Shown here: positions 42,455-50,957 of the stretch, in pieces
Layout of the letters: the number at the start of each line of letters is the position of its first letter
Numbering within the stretch: the stretch's first letter is position 1
Assembly (NCBI RefSeq): GCF_030252345.1
Contig: NZ_CP126980.1
Span: forward strand, 9,123,501 to 9,187,500
Direction: 5' to 3'
DNA from: Actinoplanes oblitus
Lineage (GTDB): Bacteria > Actinomycetota > Actinomycetes > Mycobacteriales > Micromonosporaceae
DNA: 64,000 nt
Program-made: the position numbers and the translations under genes
Notes under the pieces: generated by a model
What the model was told of the DNA's origin: nothing
Seen by the model: only the letters and a program-made list of their open reading frames with translations
Database searches by the model: none

Positions 42455-42481
42455 GGGAATGGTGAACAGGTACCAGGAGTT
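42455..42481 (+). promoter_or_regulatory. trxA: sigma-R (SigH)-type promoter of trxA
   Basis: GGGAAT at 42455-42460 is followed after 18 bases by GTT at 42479-42481, the GGAAT-N18-GTT pattern of thiol-stress sigma factors in Streptomyces and relatives. It ends 38 bases before the thioredoxin ATG. A separate CTGACA/TACGAT pair near 42353-42383 may be a vegetative promoter. Confidence 0.75.
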
Positions 42482-42518
42482 TCATCCGACGAAAGCGATT
42501 CCCGCAGACGGAGGCATC

Positions 42519-42932
42519 ATGGCGACGGTTGCGCTGACCACAGCGAACTTCGACGAGGTCACCAGCAAGGACGGCATCGTGCTGGTCGACTTCTGGGCCA
42601 GTTGGTGCGGGCCCTGCGTCCGCTTCGCCCCGACGTACGAGCGCTCCTCGGAGAAGCACCCGGAGATCACCTTCGGCAAGGTGGACACCGAGGCGGAGGC
42701 GGCCCTGGCCGCCAAGTTCGACATCCGGTCGATCCCGACGATCATGGCGGTGCGCGACGGCATCGTGGTGTTCGCCCAGCCCGGAGCTCTCCCCGAGCCG
42801 GCCTTGGAGAGCCTGATCGAGAAGGTCGAGCAGCTCGACATGGACGAGGTGCGCGAGCAGATCGCCGCACACAAGAAGGGTTCCGAGGCCAAGGCGCGCA
42901 GCACCGAGGAGCCCGCTCGCGCAGCGAGCTGA
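42519..42932 (+). CDS. trxA: thioredoxin
   Basis: A 137-aa thioredoxin that reduces protein disulfides in the cytosol. It starts MATVALTTANFDEVTSKDGI, then VLVDFWASWCGPCVRFAPTY with the WCGPC active site at residues ~30-34, and has the cis-Pro segment IRSIPTIMAVRDG. A charged C-terminal tail of about 25 residues extends beyond the usual ~108 aa. The ATG at 42519 has GGAGG five bases upstream. The sigma-R-type promoter upstream implies induction by thiol oxidation. A 17-bp hairpin terminates it. Confidence 0.95.
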   Translation: MATVALTTANFDEVTSKDGIVLVDFWASWCGPCVRFAPTYERSSEKHPEITFGKVDTEAEAALAAKFDIRSIPTIMAVRDGIVVFAQPGALPEPALESLIEKVEQLDMDEVREQIAAHKKGSEAKARSTEEPARAAS

Positions 42933-42942
42933 CCAGCCACGA

Positions 42943-42980
42943 CGAGGGCCCGCGGACCGTAACCGGTCCGCGGGCCCTCG
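42943..42980 (+). terminator. trxA terminator
   Basis: A 17-bp perfect stem (CGAGGGCCCGCGGACCG and its complement) with a 4-base loop is followed by GCTTTT. Confidence 0.93.
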
Positions 42981-43065
42981 GCTTTTCCACAGGGGTACGC
43001 CGTTGGTGTCCACAGTCTCCGGAAGTGGTGGACACGGGTCTCGTACGTGTGTTCGAATAACCGCC

Positions 43066-45009
43066 ATGCGATGGTCCCATCTGTCGGCTGCCTCCGATTC
43101 GTTGGCCGGCCCCGACGACGGCTCGCTCCCGGACAGGGCAGCGCCGGCGGCTCCACCCCTGCCGCTGGCGCTGCCCGGCGCGACGGTCCGCACGTTCGAC
43201 ACCCCCGGGTTCGCCGGCATGACGTTCTACGAGATCCGCGCCAAGTCGCTGATCAACCGGGTGCCCGGCGCCTCCCGCGTGCCGTTCGAGTGGACCCTCA
43301 ATCCCTATCGTGGCTGCTCCCACGCCTGCACGTATTGCCTGTCCGGTGACACCCCGATCCTGCTGGCCGACGGGTCCACCCGGCCGCTCGCGCAGCTGCG
43401 CCCGGGGGACTCGGTGATGGGCACGATGGGCGCCGGCCCGCACCGGCGTTACGTGCCGACCACCGTGCTCGACCACTGGGCCACCAGCAAGCCCGCCTTC
43501 CGGGTCACCCTCTCCGACGGCACCCGCCTGGTCTCCAGCGGCGACCACCGGTTCCTCACCGATCGCGGCTGGCGGCACGTGAGCCCGGCCGAGCCGCACC
43601 AGCCGGCTCTCGCCGTCGGCGACCTGATGTTCGGCGTGGGCCACTTCGCCGAGCCGCCCAAGGAGTCACCCGACTACCAGGCCGGCTTCCTCTGCGGCCT
43701 GCTCCGTGGTGACGCCGCCAGCCGGGCCGTCCGGGAGGGCGACGCCTGGGTCCGCGCCGACCTGTACCTGCAGGACGTCTCCCTGCCCGACGCGCTGCGC
43801 TGGCCCGAGCTGCCGTCCGGGGAGTGGTTCCGCGGTTTCCTGGCCGGCGCGTTCGGCGCGGTCGGCCGGGCCGAGCGGCTCGCCCTCGCCTTCGAGAGCA
43901 CCGACCGGATCTACCTGCGCTGGATCACCGAGGCGCTCACCCACCTGGGCCTCACCAGCCGCACCGCGGTCCGCTGCCACGCGGGCCGTCCCGGCCGGGT
44001 GGAGACCGGACGGGACCTGTGGGCGGCGCTGCGCTTCCGGCACCTCACCGGCGTGCTGGACGCCCCGCTGGACGCCTCCGGCGTCGGGGTGCGGGCCGAC
44101 CGGCGGCTCGCCGTCGCCGACATCGAGGACCTCGGGCTCACCCTGCCGCTGTTCGACATCTCCACCGGCACCGGCGACTTCATCGCCGACGGCGTGGTCA
44201 GCCACAACTGTTTCGCCCGCGGCACCCACAAATACCTGGACCTCGACTCCGGCCGTGACTTCGACACCCGAGTCGTGGTGAAGGTGAACGCCGGCGAGCT
44301 GATCCGCCAGGAGCTCGCCGACCGCCGCTGGTCCGGCGCCCCGATCGCGATGGGCACCAACGTCGACGTCTACCAGCGCGCCGAGGGCCGCTACCGGCTG
44401 ATGCCGCAGATCCTGGCCGCGCTGCGCGACCACGCCAACCCGTTCTCCATCCTCACCAAGGGCACGCTGATCCTGCGCGACCTCGACCTGCTGCGCCAGG
44501 CCGCCGAGGTGACCCGGGTCAGCCTGGCCTTCTCGATCGGCTTCGTCGACGAGCGGGTCTGGCGCTCCGCCGAGCCCGGCACCCCCAGCCCGCGCCGCCG
44601 CCTCGACGCGGTCCGCCGGCTGACCGACGCCGGCTTCCCGGTCGGCGTCCTGCTGGCCCCGATCCTCCCGGGCCTCACCGACACCGAGGAGTCCATCGAC
44701 GAGACGGTCAGCGCCATCGCCGCGGCCGGCGCCACCAGCGTCACCCCGATCCCGCTGCACCTGCGCCCCGGCGCCCGCGAGTGGTATGCGCCGTGGCTGG
44801 CCCGCGAGTACCCGGAGCTGGTCCCCCGGCACCGCGCCCTGTTCGCCAACGGCGCCTATTCCCCCCGCTCCTACCAGGACGAACTCTCCGCCCGAGTCCG
44901 CATGGCCGCCCGCCGCCACGGCCTGCACCGCCCGGCGAACGCCCAGTTCCGCTCGCTCACCCCGCAGGAGCCGCCCACCCCACGCACCGACCAGCTGACC
45001 CTCCTCTAA
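43066..45009 (+). CDS. intein-containing Rv2578c-family radical SAM protein
   Basis: A 647-aa precursor. The extein is a radical SAM protein of the spore-photoproduct-lyase-like Rv2578c family: FYEIRAKSLINRVPGASR, VPFEWTLNPYRGCSHACTY, then FARGTHKYLDLDSG, MGTNVDVYQRAEG and FSILTKGTLILRDLDLL. The cluster motif CSHACTYC is split by a 291-residue intein (43336-44208). The mature protein would be about 356 aa. The ATG at 43066 is the best start; upstream in-frame codons lie in the trxA terminator region. The role is unassigned (a DNA photoproduct-type repair or tailoring enzyme is possible). Splicing is needed to make the third cluster ligand usable. Confidence 0.9.
   Translation: MRWSHLSAASDSLAGPDDGSLPDRAAPAAPPLPLALPGATVRTFDTPGFAGMTFYEIRAKSLINRVPGASRVPFEWTLNPYRGCSHACTYCLSGDTPILLADGSTRPLAQLRPGDSVMGTMGAGPHRRYVPTTVLDHWATSKPAFRVTLSDGTRLVSSGDHRFLTDRGWRHVSPAEPHQPALAVGDLMFGVGHFAEPPKESPDYQAGFLCGLLRGDAASRAVREGDAWVRADLYLQDVSLPDALRWPELPSGEWFRGFLAGAFGAVGRAERLALAFESTDRIYLRWITEALTHLGLTSRTAVRCHAGRPGRVETGRDLWAALRFRHLTGVLDAPLDASGVGVRADRRLAVADIEDLGLTLPLFDISTGTGDFIADGVVSHNCFARGTHKYLDLDSGRDFDTRVVVKVNAGELIRQELADRRWSGAPIAMGTNVDVYQRAEGRYRLMPQILAALRDHANPFSILTKGTLILRDLDLLRQAAEVTRVSLAFSIGFVDERVWRSAEPGTPSPRRRLDAVRRLTDAGFPVGVLLAPILPGLTDTEESIDETVSAIAAAGATSVTPIPLHLRPGAREWYAPWLAREYPELVPRHRALFANGAYSPRSYQDELSARVRMAARRHGLHRPANAQFRSLTPQEPPTPRTDQLTLL
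43336..44208 (+). mobile_element. class 1 intein with decayed LAGLIDADG endonuclease
   Basis: The 291-aa intein starts with CLSGDTPILLADGSTRPLAQ (block A) and has block B in SDGTRLVSSGDHRFLT. It ends LPLFDISTGTGDFIADGVVS, then HN, followed by Cys at +1. Between them are two LAGLIDADG-like helices: GFLCGLLRGDA keeps one acidic residue, while GFLAGAFGAVG has lost both. Splicing residues (Cys1, block B Asp-His, terminal His-Asn, Cys+1) are all present. So splicing should work, but the homing endonuclease is probably dead. Confidence 0.88.
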
Positions 45010-45021
45010 GCCGGCCGCGAC

Positions 45022-45125
45022 CACTCCGGCGCAGCCGGCCGGCGGCCCACTCCGGCGCAGCCGGCCAGCGGCCCACTCCGGCGCAGCCGACCGGCGGCCC
45101 ACTCCGGCGCAGCTCCCGGCACCCA
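45022..45125. repeat. 26-bp tandem repeat, four copies
   Basis: CACTCCGGCGCAGC starts at 45022, 45048, 45074 and 45100, an exact 26-bp period with single-base differences. It begins 13 bases after the radical SAM stop codon. The region from here to 45432 has further low-complexity GCCGCGCC sequence and no gene that I can support. Confidence 0.88.
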
Positions 45126-45432
45126 CCACGAACCAGCGGCCCCGCCACTGGCCGCGCCGTCCAATCGCCGCGCCGTCCAATCGCCGCGCTGCTAGGCGCC
45201 GCCCTGCCAGGCCGTCCGCTCGCCGCGCCGCCCAAATACCGCGCCGCCGACCCTCCGACGGCTACCTGCCGCTCCCCAACCGCCAGCTGCGGCCACCTGC
45301 CCCACCCGCCATGCCGGCTGCCACCTGCCCCACCCGCCATGCCGGCGGCCACCTGCGCGACGGGTGCGGCGCGCTGATGGGCACCGGCGACGAGACGTGG
45401 GTGGCGGGTGCGGAAGTGGATAAAGTCGAGGC

Positions 45433-45840
45433 ATGCGAAGCGCTCAGCAGATCCTGGCGGACGCCAACGTCATCGCAGTGGTCGGAGCCTCCCGGGACCC
45501 GTTCAAGCCATCGCACACCGTCCCGCTCCAGATGCTGCGGCACGGTTGGCGGATCATCCCGGTCAACCCGTTCGTCGACGAGGTCTTCGGGGTGCGGACC
45601 GTGCCCACGCTGGCCGACCTGGACGAGCCGGTCGACCTGGTCGACATCTTCCGGCCGGCCCGGGACGCCGTCGAGGTGGTCCGGCAGGCCGTGGCGATCG
45701 GCGCGCCGGCGGTGTGGCTGCAGAGCGGCATCGTCTCCACCGAGGCCCGCAAGATCGCCGAGGAGGCCGGCATCGACTATGTCGAGGACCGCTGCCTGGC
45801 CGTCGAGCGGGCCGTCGGTCACCTCACCAAGCTGGCCTGA
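45433..45840 (+). CDS. CoA-binding protein (YccU type)
   Basis: A 135-aa Rossmann protein of the CoA_binding_2 family: MRSAQQILADANVIAVVGAS, then SHTVPLQMLRHGWRIIPVNP, DEVFGVRTVPTLADL and PVDLVDIFRPA, ending with PAVWLQSGIVSTEARKIAEE. Homologues bind CoA, and their physiological role is not clear. The ATG at 45433 fits the family start. It stands alone between two repeat tracts. Confidence 0.92.
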   Translation: MRSAQQILADANVIAVVGASRDPFKPSHTVPLQMLRHGWRIIPVNPFVDEVFGVRTVPTLADLDEPVDLVDIFRPARDAVEVVRQAVAIGAPAVWLQSGIVSTEARKIAEEAGIDYVEDRCLAVERAVGHLTKLA

Positions 45841-45879
45841 CCCGCCGGCCCGGAGCCGCCCGAGCGGCCCGGACCGCGC

Positions 45880-46095
45880 AGCACCACCCAGGCCGGGAAA
45901 GCAGCACCACCCGGCCGGGTCGGGAAAGCTGCACCGGCCGCGCCGGGGAAGCAGCAGCACCCAGGCCGGGAAAGCAACACCAGCCGGGCCGGGAAAGCTG
46001 CACCGGCCGCGCCGGGGAAGCAGCAGCACCCAGGCCGGGAAGGCCACACCGGCCAGGCTGGGGAAGCAGCACCACCCAGGCCGGGAAGCAGCCAG
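45880..46095. repeat. 69-bp (3 x 23) tandem repeat
   Basis: GGGAAAGCTGCACCGGCCGC recurs at 45922 and 45991, 69 bases apart. Related subunits of about 23 bases (CCAGGCCGGGAAGCAGCACC and variants) continue from about 45880 to 46095. It fills the gap between the CoA-binding protein and the convergent SDR gene. The open minus frames (Pro/Gly/Leu repeats) are repeat artefacts. Confidence 0.82.
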
Positions 46096-46132
46096 GCCGG
46101 ACCCCGGAACGGGACCCGGCCTCGCGGAAGAC

Positions 46133-46894
46133 TCAGCGGAACTGGGCCTCGCGGACGCTGTTGCCGCCGTCGACCACCAGCATCTGCCCGGTGATGTACG
46201 AAGCCGCCGGCGAGCAGAGGAACGCCACCGCCGCCGCCACCTCGTCCGGCGTGCCCGGCCGCCCGATCGGGGTACCCAGGCCCTGCTTGATCTCGGTGAC
46301 CGTCGACGCCGCCGTGTAGATCGTCCCCGGCGCCACGCAGTTGACGTTCACCCCGTCGGCGACCAGTTCCATCGCCAGCGCCCGGGTCAGGCCGACCACC
46401 CCGGCCTTCGCCGCCGCGTAGGCCGCCTCGGTGGGCAGCGCGTTGACCGGGCCGGCGGTGGCCGCCAGGTTCACGATCCGTCCCCAGCCGCGCTCCGACA
46501 TGCCGCCGACGAACGCCCGGCTGCACAGGAACGCGGTGCTCAGGTTCCGGTCGATCTCCGCCTTCCACTCGTCGAGGGTCAGCTGGGCCACCGGGCGGAG
46601 CACCTCGGGGCTGGCCCGGCTCGCCAGGCCGGCGTTGTTGACCAGCACCTCGACGTCGCCGAGCTGGTCGGTGATCGCGTCGGCGAGCGCGCCCACCTCG
46701 GACTCGTCGGTCAGGTCCGCGACGAACCCGGTGATGCCCAGCTCGGAGGCCCGTTCGTGGATGCGCCGGGTGGTGGACACGATCGCCACCCGGGCGCCCA
46801 GGTCACGCAGCCGGCGTGCGGTCGCGTAGCCGATCCCGTCCGGGCTTCCCGCGCCGGTGACCAGCGCGACCTTTCCGTCCAACCGCAGTGTCAC
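46133..46894 (-). CDS. short-chain dehydrogenase/reductase
   Basis: A 253-aa SDR. It starts [20 protein letters not shown] with the nucleotide-binding [10 protein letters not shown] variant, then [18 protein letters not shown], the catalytic Ser/Tyr/Lys in [22 protein letters not shown], and the C-terminal GQMLVVDGG. The catalytic Ser position reads AATAG, so the usual serine is replaced by Thr or Ala. The GTG at 46894 has GGAGG 6 bases upstream. The frame stays open with coding-like acidic sequence to an ATG at 47068, so a ~58-residue N-terminal extension is possible. Substrate is unknown. Confidence 0.85.
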   Translation of the reverse strand: MTLRLDGKVALVTGAGSPDGIGYATARRLRDLGARVAIVSTTRRIHERASELGITGFVADLTDESEVGALADAITDQLGDVEVLVNNAGLASRASPEVLRPVAQLTLDEWKAEIDRNLSTAFLCSRAFVGGMSERGWGRIVNLAATAGPVNALPTEAAYAAAKAGVVGLTRALAMELVADGVNVNCVAPGTIYTAASTVTEIKQGLGTPIGRPGTPDEVAAAVAFLCSPAASYITGQMLVVDGGNSVREAQFR

Positions 46895-47230
46895 AGCAGC
46901 CTCCGCGCTCGCCTCCTCGAATTCGGCCTCGACCACCTCGGGAGTGATCTCGGCCGGACGGTCCGGGTCACTGCCGGGCACACCGGACCGGGGTGGGCGG
47001 CTGTCGGCCGGTCGGGTGGCGTCACGCCGTGAGGGGCTGCCACCGGAGGTGCGGGCGTCGAAGACCATGCGGCGATCCTGCCCGCTCCCGGGAGCCGGGG
47101 CAAACATCCGCGGTGCCGTGGCGTACGCAGCGTTCCGGCCGGGCACGACGCCCGACCTGCGGACCGACGCCCGCGGTGACGATTTTCCGACACGCCGGTA
47201 AGCCTGTCGTGGTCTCCCGGAAGAGGTGAA
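46895..47230. other. gap upstream of the SDR gene
   Basis: The 336 bases between the preferred SDR start and the lipoprotein gene contain an open extension of the SDR frame to 47068 (its last part reads [18 protein letters not shown]). GC at third positions is about 78% there, lower than in clear genes nearby. No other gene or obvious promoter element is seen. Confidence 0.4.
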
Positions 47231-47842
47231 CTAACCGCTGGTCAGCGGGGTGACCGGGGCCTCCTCGACGAACATCAGCGGGGCCTGGGCGCCGTAGTGG
47301 GCGGGCAGTTCGCGGCGCGCCCGGTCCACGTCCCGGGTGCCGATCTCCACGCCGGCGCCGTCGTGACGACTCCCCACGGTGACGATGCGCACCCCGCGCG
47401 CCGTCCAGAACGCCAGATCCGCCACCACCCGATCGTGCCAGTCAGCGAGCTCCGCGACGGCGTGTGCCGCGTCCCGGACGACGACGCAACTGTGCTCCGC
47501 GGCGTGCCGGATGAAGTCGTCGAACTCGGCGGCACCGGCCGGCACACGGTAGACGATCGCGCGTACCCGAAGCTGATCCACCTCGATCCCGGCGTAGCTG
47601 TCCCGGAACCGCGTCCGTCCGCCCTGCTCGATCCGCTCCATCGCGGCGCGCAGCGGCGCGGGGGTGACCGGCATCCGCACGCCACCCAGCACGGTGTGCT
47701 CCGGGGCCCGGCTGAACTCGCACCCGGCGGTCCGCCAGCCGCCCGCCAGCCCCGGCGCCGCGGGCTGGTCGGCGCCCTCGAACTCGCCACATCCGCCGAT
47801 CATGAGCGCTCCGGCGAGGAGCAGCCGGCCGAGCCGTGACAT
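47231..47842 (-). CDS. putative lipoprotein of unknown function
   Basis: A 203-aa exported lipoprotein. The signal MSRLGRLLLAGALMIGGCGE has a lipobox IGGC with Cys at ~18. The mature part has AGCEFSRAPEHTVLGGVRMP, a Cys-Val-Val segment and VVADLAFWTARGVRIVTVGS. I recognise no family. The ATG at 47842 follows GGGAGGATGCG, a strong ribosome binding site; an open frame to 48010 is not coding. It would be anchored on the outer face of the membrane. Confidence 0.8.
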   Translation of the reverse strand: MSRLGRLLLAGALMIGGCGEFEGADQPAAPGLAGGWRTAGCEFSRAPEHTVLGGVRMPVTPAPLRAAMERIEQGGRTRFRDSYAGIEVDQLRVRAIVYRVPAGAAEFDDFIRHAAEHSCVVVRDAAHAVAELADWHDRVVADLAFWTARGVRIVTVGSRHDGAGVEIGTRDVDRARRELPAHYGAQAPLMFVEEAPVTPLTSG

Positions 47843-48009
47843 CGCATCCTCCCTCAATACCCCGCGCCCGCCCGGCCCGCCACCGGAGCCGCTCTGGATG
47901 CAACGAGCCGGCCGGCCCACCGGGACGCGCCATCCACCGGAACCCCGCGAACCGGCGGCGCACGCCGAGGGTCCCGGCAGCCACGCCGGTCGCGGGCCGC
48001 TTCCGGACA

Positions 48010-48074
48010 ATCAACCCCCTTTGGGGTACGCGCTGGGCAGCGCGCCACCGGCGTACCGAAAACCGGGGTTGATC
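48010..48074. repeat. hairpin element, copy 1 of a dispersed pair
   Basis: Imperfect inverted repeat: ATCAACCCCC..GGGTACGC at 48010-48031 pairs with GCGTACC..GGGGTTGAT at 48051-48073, with a second small stem in the loop. The right arm GTACCGAAAACCGGGGTTGA (48053 on, 22 nt in all) matches 61726-61747 at 19 of 22 positions. It overlaps the stop codon of the EamA gene and may terminate it. Confidence 0.75.
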
Positions 48075-49017
48075 AGGTCGGCAGGGACTCGTCGGCCAGG
48101 GCGGGAGCGGCGCGGGTCTGGCGAGCGGCGCCCAGGATCACCACGGCGACCCCGGCCACCAGCAGGGCGAGGCCCGGGAGCGCGCCGGATCGCGGGGACT
48201 GGCCGAGCCAGAGCCAGGCGAGCAGCGCGGCGCCCGGCACCTCCAGCAGGATCAGCACGCTGACGGTGGTGGCCGAGGTGTGCTGGAGCGCGTAGTTGAA
48301 CATCGAGTGCCCGAGCAGCTGCGCGCCCACCACCAGCGCGAGGATCGCCGCCCAGGTGTCCCGGTCGTAGCCGGTCAGCCGGATGCCCGCGACCAGGCAG
48401 CCGGCCAGCAGGAGCAGCGCGCAGACGCCGTAGCAGATCCAGGTGTACGTGGTGGTGCTCAGCGCCGCCCGGGCCTGCTCGCCCAGCGCCGTGTAGACCG
48501 CCGCGAAGATCGCCCCGGCCAGCGCGAGCACGTCGGCGAGCACCGCCTGCCCGGAGACACCGACGTCGGCGCCGGTCGCCCAGGCCGCGCCGGCCACCGC
48601 CAGCACGATGCCGATCCAGCTCGCCGTCGACGGCCGCCGGCCCTGCCAGGCGGCGATCAGGCCCTGCCAGACCGGCTGGGTGGCGACCAGCGCTGTCGAA
48701 GTGGCCACCGTGCCCAACTGCACGCTCGGCATCCAGGTCGCGAAATGCGCTGCCAGGGCCACCCCGGCGAGCAGGCAGAACACCCCGGCCCGGCGGTGCG
48801 ACCCGCGGATCGCCGCGCGCACCTCACCGCGCCGCGGCCCGGCGGCGACCGGGGTGAGCGCCACCGCCGCCAGCCCGTTGCGCCAGAACGCGACCGCCAG
48901 CGCGGGGGCCGCCGCGAACGCGATCAGCGGCCCCGACGACGAGACCGCGCACACCGCCACGGCCAGCGCCAACGCGGTCAGCAGCCGGATCGGTTGCCCT
49001 GATGAACGCACATTCAT
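48073..49017 (-). CDS. EamA/DMT family transporter
   Basis: A drug/metabolite-transporter-type permease of about 314 aa with ten helices in two EamA halves. Half 1 includes LLTALALAVAVCAVSSSGPL, FWRNGLAAVALTP and ATWMPSVQLGTVATSTALVA. Half 2 begins with ASWIGIVLAVAGAAWATGAD and ends ALLAWLWLGQSPRSG. The family exports amino acids or small metabolites; no substrate can be assigned. A GTG at 49020 and an ATG at 49017 are possible starts. Its stop lies inside a hairpin repeat. Confidence 0.92.
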   Translation of the reverse strand: MNVRSSGQPIRLLTALALAVAVCAVSSSGPLIAFAAAPALAVAFWRNGLAAVALTPVAAGPRRGEVRAAIRGSHRRAGVFCLLAGVALAAHFATWMPSVQLGTVATSTALVATQPVWQGLIAAWQGRRPSTASWIGIVLAVAGAAWATGADVGVSGQAVLADVLALAGAIFAAVYTALGEQARAALSTTTYTWICYGVCALLLLAGCLVAGIRLTGYDRDTWAAILALVVGAQLLGHSMFNYALQHTSATTVSVLILLEVPGAALLAWLWLGQSPRSGALPGLALLVAGVAVVILGAARQTRAAPALADESLPT

Positions 49018-49151
49018 CACCGGCCGTCGCTATTCGCAGAGTGCAGCGGCGAGGTTTGCCACTGTCGGTTGGCGGACAGTGACGGAGTCGCTACAGTCAC
49101 CGACGGCCGCATGGCCATTTCCATCCCTCGATGCCCAGGAGGCCGATTTCC

Positions 49152-49850
49152 ATGCCCGCATACCGTGCGGTGGTGTTCGACTTCTTCGGCACCCTGACCC
49201 GCTCGGTTCAGCGCGGTCCGCAGCACGCCGACATCGCCCGGTCGCTCGGCGCGGACCCGGAAGCGATGCTCGGCGTGCTGAACCGGACGTTCCGGGCCCG
49301 GGCCTGCGGCCGATACGGATCGGCCGAGGCCACCCTGCGCTGGGTGATCGAGCAGGCGGGCGCCCGCCCGGCGCCGGCCGCCATCCGCGCCGCGATGCCG
49401 GCCCGGGTCGACGCCCTGCGCGCCGACACCCAGCTGCGGCCGGACGCGGTCAGCGCACTCACCGCGATCCGCCACCGCGGCGTCCGCACGGCGCTGATCA
49501 GCGACTGCACCCACGAGCTTCCCGCCTTCCTGCCCGGGCTCCCGGTGGCGCCGTTGCTGGACGCTCAGATCTTCTCCGTGGAGCTCGGTGTCTGCAAGCC
49601 GGACCCGCGGATCTACCTGGCGGCCTGTTCGCAGTTGGACGTCGCCCCGGAGGACTGCCTGTATGTCGGGGACGGCGGCAGCCACGAACTGTCCGGCGCG
49701 GCCGCCGTCGGCATGACGCCGGTGCGCCTGGCCGCCCACGACCTCGCGAACCACCTGGTCTTCGACGCGGACACCAACTTCGCCGGGCGGACCGTCCGGT
49801 CGCTCAGCGAGGTGCTCACGCTGCTGGACCACACTCCCGCTCTGGTCTGA
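49152..49850 (+). CDS. HAD superfamily hydrolase
   Basis: A 232-aa haloacid-dehalogenase-type hydrolase. Motif I is VVFDFFGTLT with the catalytic Asp, motif II is LISDC, and motif III/IV is KPDPRIYLAAC...YVGDGGSHE. The second acidic position of motif I is Phe, as in the dehalogenase-like branch (FDFFGTL), so it is not certain to be a phosphatase. The ATG at 49152 is chosen because AGGAGG lies 10 bases upstream; a start at 49131 would overlap that site. Confidence 0.9.
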   Translation: MPAYRAVVFDFFGTLTRSVQRGPQHADIARSLGADPEAMLGVLNRTFRARACGRYGSAEATLRWVIEQAGARPAPAAIRAAMPARVDALRADTQLRPDAVSALTAIRHRGVRTALISDCTHELPAFLPGLPVAPLLDAQIFSVELGVCKPDPRIYLAACSQLDVAPEDCLYVGDGGSHELSGAAAVGMTPVRLAAHDLANHLVFDADTNFAGRTVRSLSEVLTLLDHTPALV

Positions 49851-49871
49851 GCGGCTTCGGCACCGGGCCGG

Positions 49872-49990
49872 CGGCCGGGCGGCGCTGTCACCTGAGGGCG
49901 CGTGGTGCGGCCGGGCGGCGCTGTCACCTGAGCACCTATGGTGCAGCCGCGCGACGCTGTCACCTGAGCGCGCATGGTGCGGCTGCGGGC
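49872..49990. repeat. 36-bp tandem repeat, three copies
   Basis: CTGTCACCTGAG occurs at 49885, 49921 and 49957, exactly 36 bases apart, within units such as GGCGGCGCTGTCACCTGAG. It lies between the HAD gene stop and the next start and may affect the ribosome binding site region of the following gene. Confidence 0.88.
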
Positions 49991-50006
49991 GTGGAAGGAT
50001 GACGGC

Positions 50007-50495
50007 GTGGCTGGTGTGCTTGAAGAGGCGATAAAAAAGGCGTCCATCGCCTGGATCTCGGTGGGCGACGGTCCGGCGTACGCGCTGTGGTGCATGCCCG
50101 TGGAGACGTCACTGGCCGTCATCACCGGGCCCGGCGAGCAGTTCGCCCCCGGCCTGGCCGAGGCCACCCGCGCGACGATCCGGCTGCGCGGCGACCACGG
50201 CGGCCTGATCGTGCGGACCGAGGCCACGGTGACCCGGCTGGATCCGTCCGGCGAGGAGTGGGCCGAGGTCGCCCCGCAGCTCGCCGGCAAACGCCTGAAC
50301 GCCTCCGGCAGCGCCGAGGAGGTCACGGCCCGCTGGGCGGCGGGGTGCGCGCTGCTCCGGCTCACCCCGGTCGACGAGACGCTGCTCGCCGCCCCGGACC
50401 TCGGCGCCGACTCGGGTGCCGCGGCGCCGCGCGAGACTCCGGCCCGGGTACCCACCCGCAAGCCGTTCCGCCTCCACAAGGTGGTCCGCCGCTAG
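50007..50495 (+). CDS. conserved protein of unknown function, possibly split-barrel fold
   Basis: A 162-aa soluble protein starting MAGVLEEAIKKASIAWISVG, with YALWCMPVETSLAVITGPGE and LRGDHGGLIVRTEATVTRLD. The beta-rich first 120 residues and the sequence of short strands recall the split beta-barrel of pyridoxamine-phosphate-oxidase-like proteins, but no FMN motif is visible, so this is only a suggestion. The C-terminal ~35 residues are low-complexity. The GTG at 50007 gives the first strong helix. It follows a 36-bp repeat and precedes a repeat tract. Confidence 0.72.
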   Translation: MAGVLEEAIKKASIAWISVGDGPAYALWCMPVETSLAVITGPGEQFAPGLAEATRATIRLRGDHGGLIVRTEATVTRLDPSGEEWAEVAPQLAGKRLNASGSAEEVTARWAAGCALLRLTPVDETLLAAPDLGADSGAAAPRETPARVPTRKPFRLHKVVRR

Positions 50496-50957
50496 GCCGT
50501 CGGTCTCCCCCGGTTGCCGGCTGGGCGGGTTCCCTTCCGAGGTCGCCCTGTCCGGTGGCGAGGCGGCTCCTCGCAACGTCCGCCCCGGAACGTCGTCTCA
50601 CCGGCAGGGGATCGCCTGACCGCCGCCCGCCGCCAGTCACGGTCCGCCACCGGTAGAGGTCCGCCACCGGTAGAGGTCCGCCACCAGTCGCGGCCCAGCC
50701 GCTGGTCACGGCCCACCGCCGGTCACGGTCTGCCCGCCAGGCCACCGGCGCTGCTGCTCACGACTCCGGCCGCCAGTCGCGACCCGCCGCCAATCACGGC
50801 CTGCCCGCCAAGCCAGGGCGCTCCTGCTCACGACCCCGGCCGCCAGTCGCGACCCACGGATGACCCGGGTCACATCGGGTTGCGATCCGTGGCCCGTTTC
50901 AGGTCGCAGTCCGACATTTCCGGTACGCCCCACGCTCCCGCACCGCCGCGCACAGGC
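50496..50957. other. gene-free repeat tract
   Basis: Short tandem elements fill this gap: three near-copies of AGGTCCGCCACCGGT around 50640-50690, then two ~60-base near-copies with GCTCACGACCCCGGCCGCCA around 50755-50855. I see no gene. Open frames on both strands here are repeat-driven. Confidence 0.65.

Noticed and set aside
43003..43065. Longer N-terminus for the radical SAM protein
   Set aside because: The extra codons lie next to the trxA terminator and have no ribosome binding site; the ATG at 43066 is adequate.
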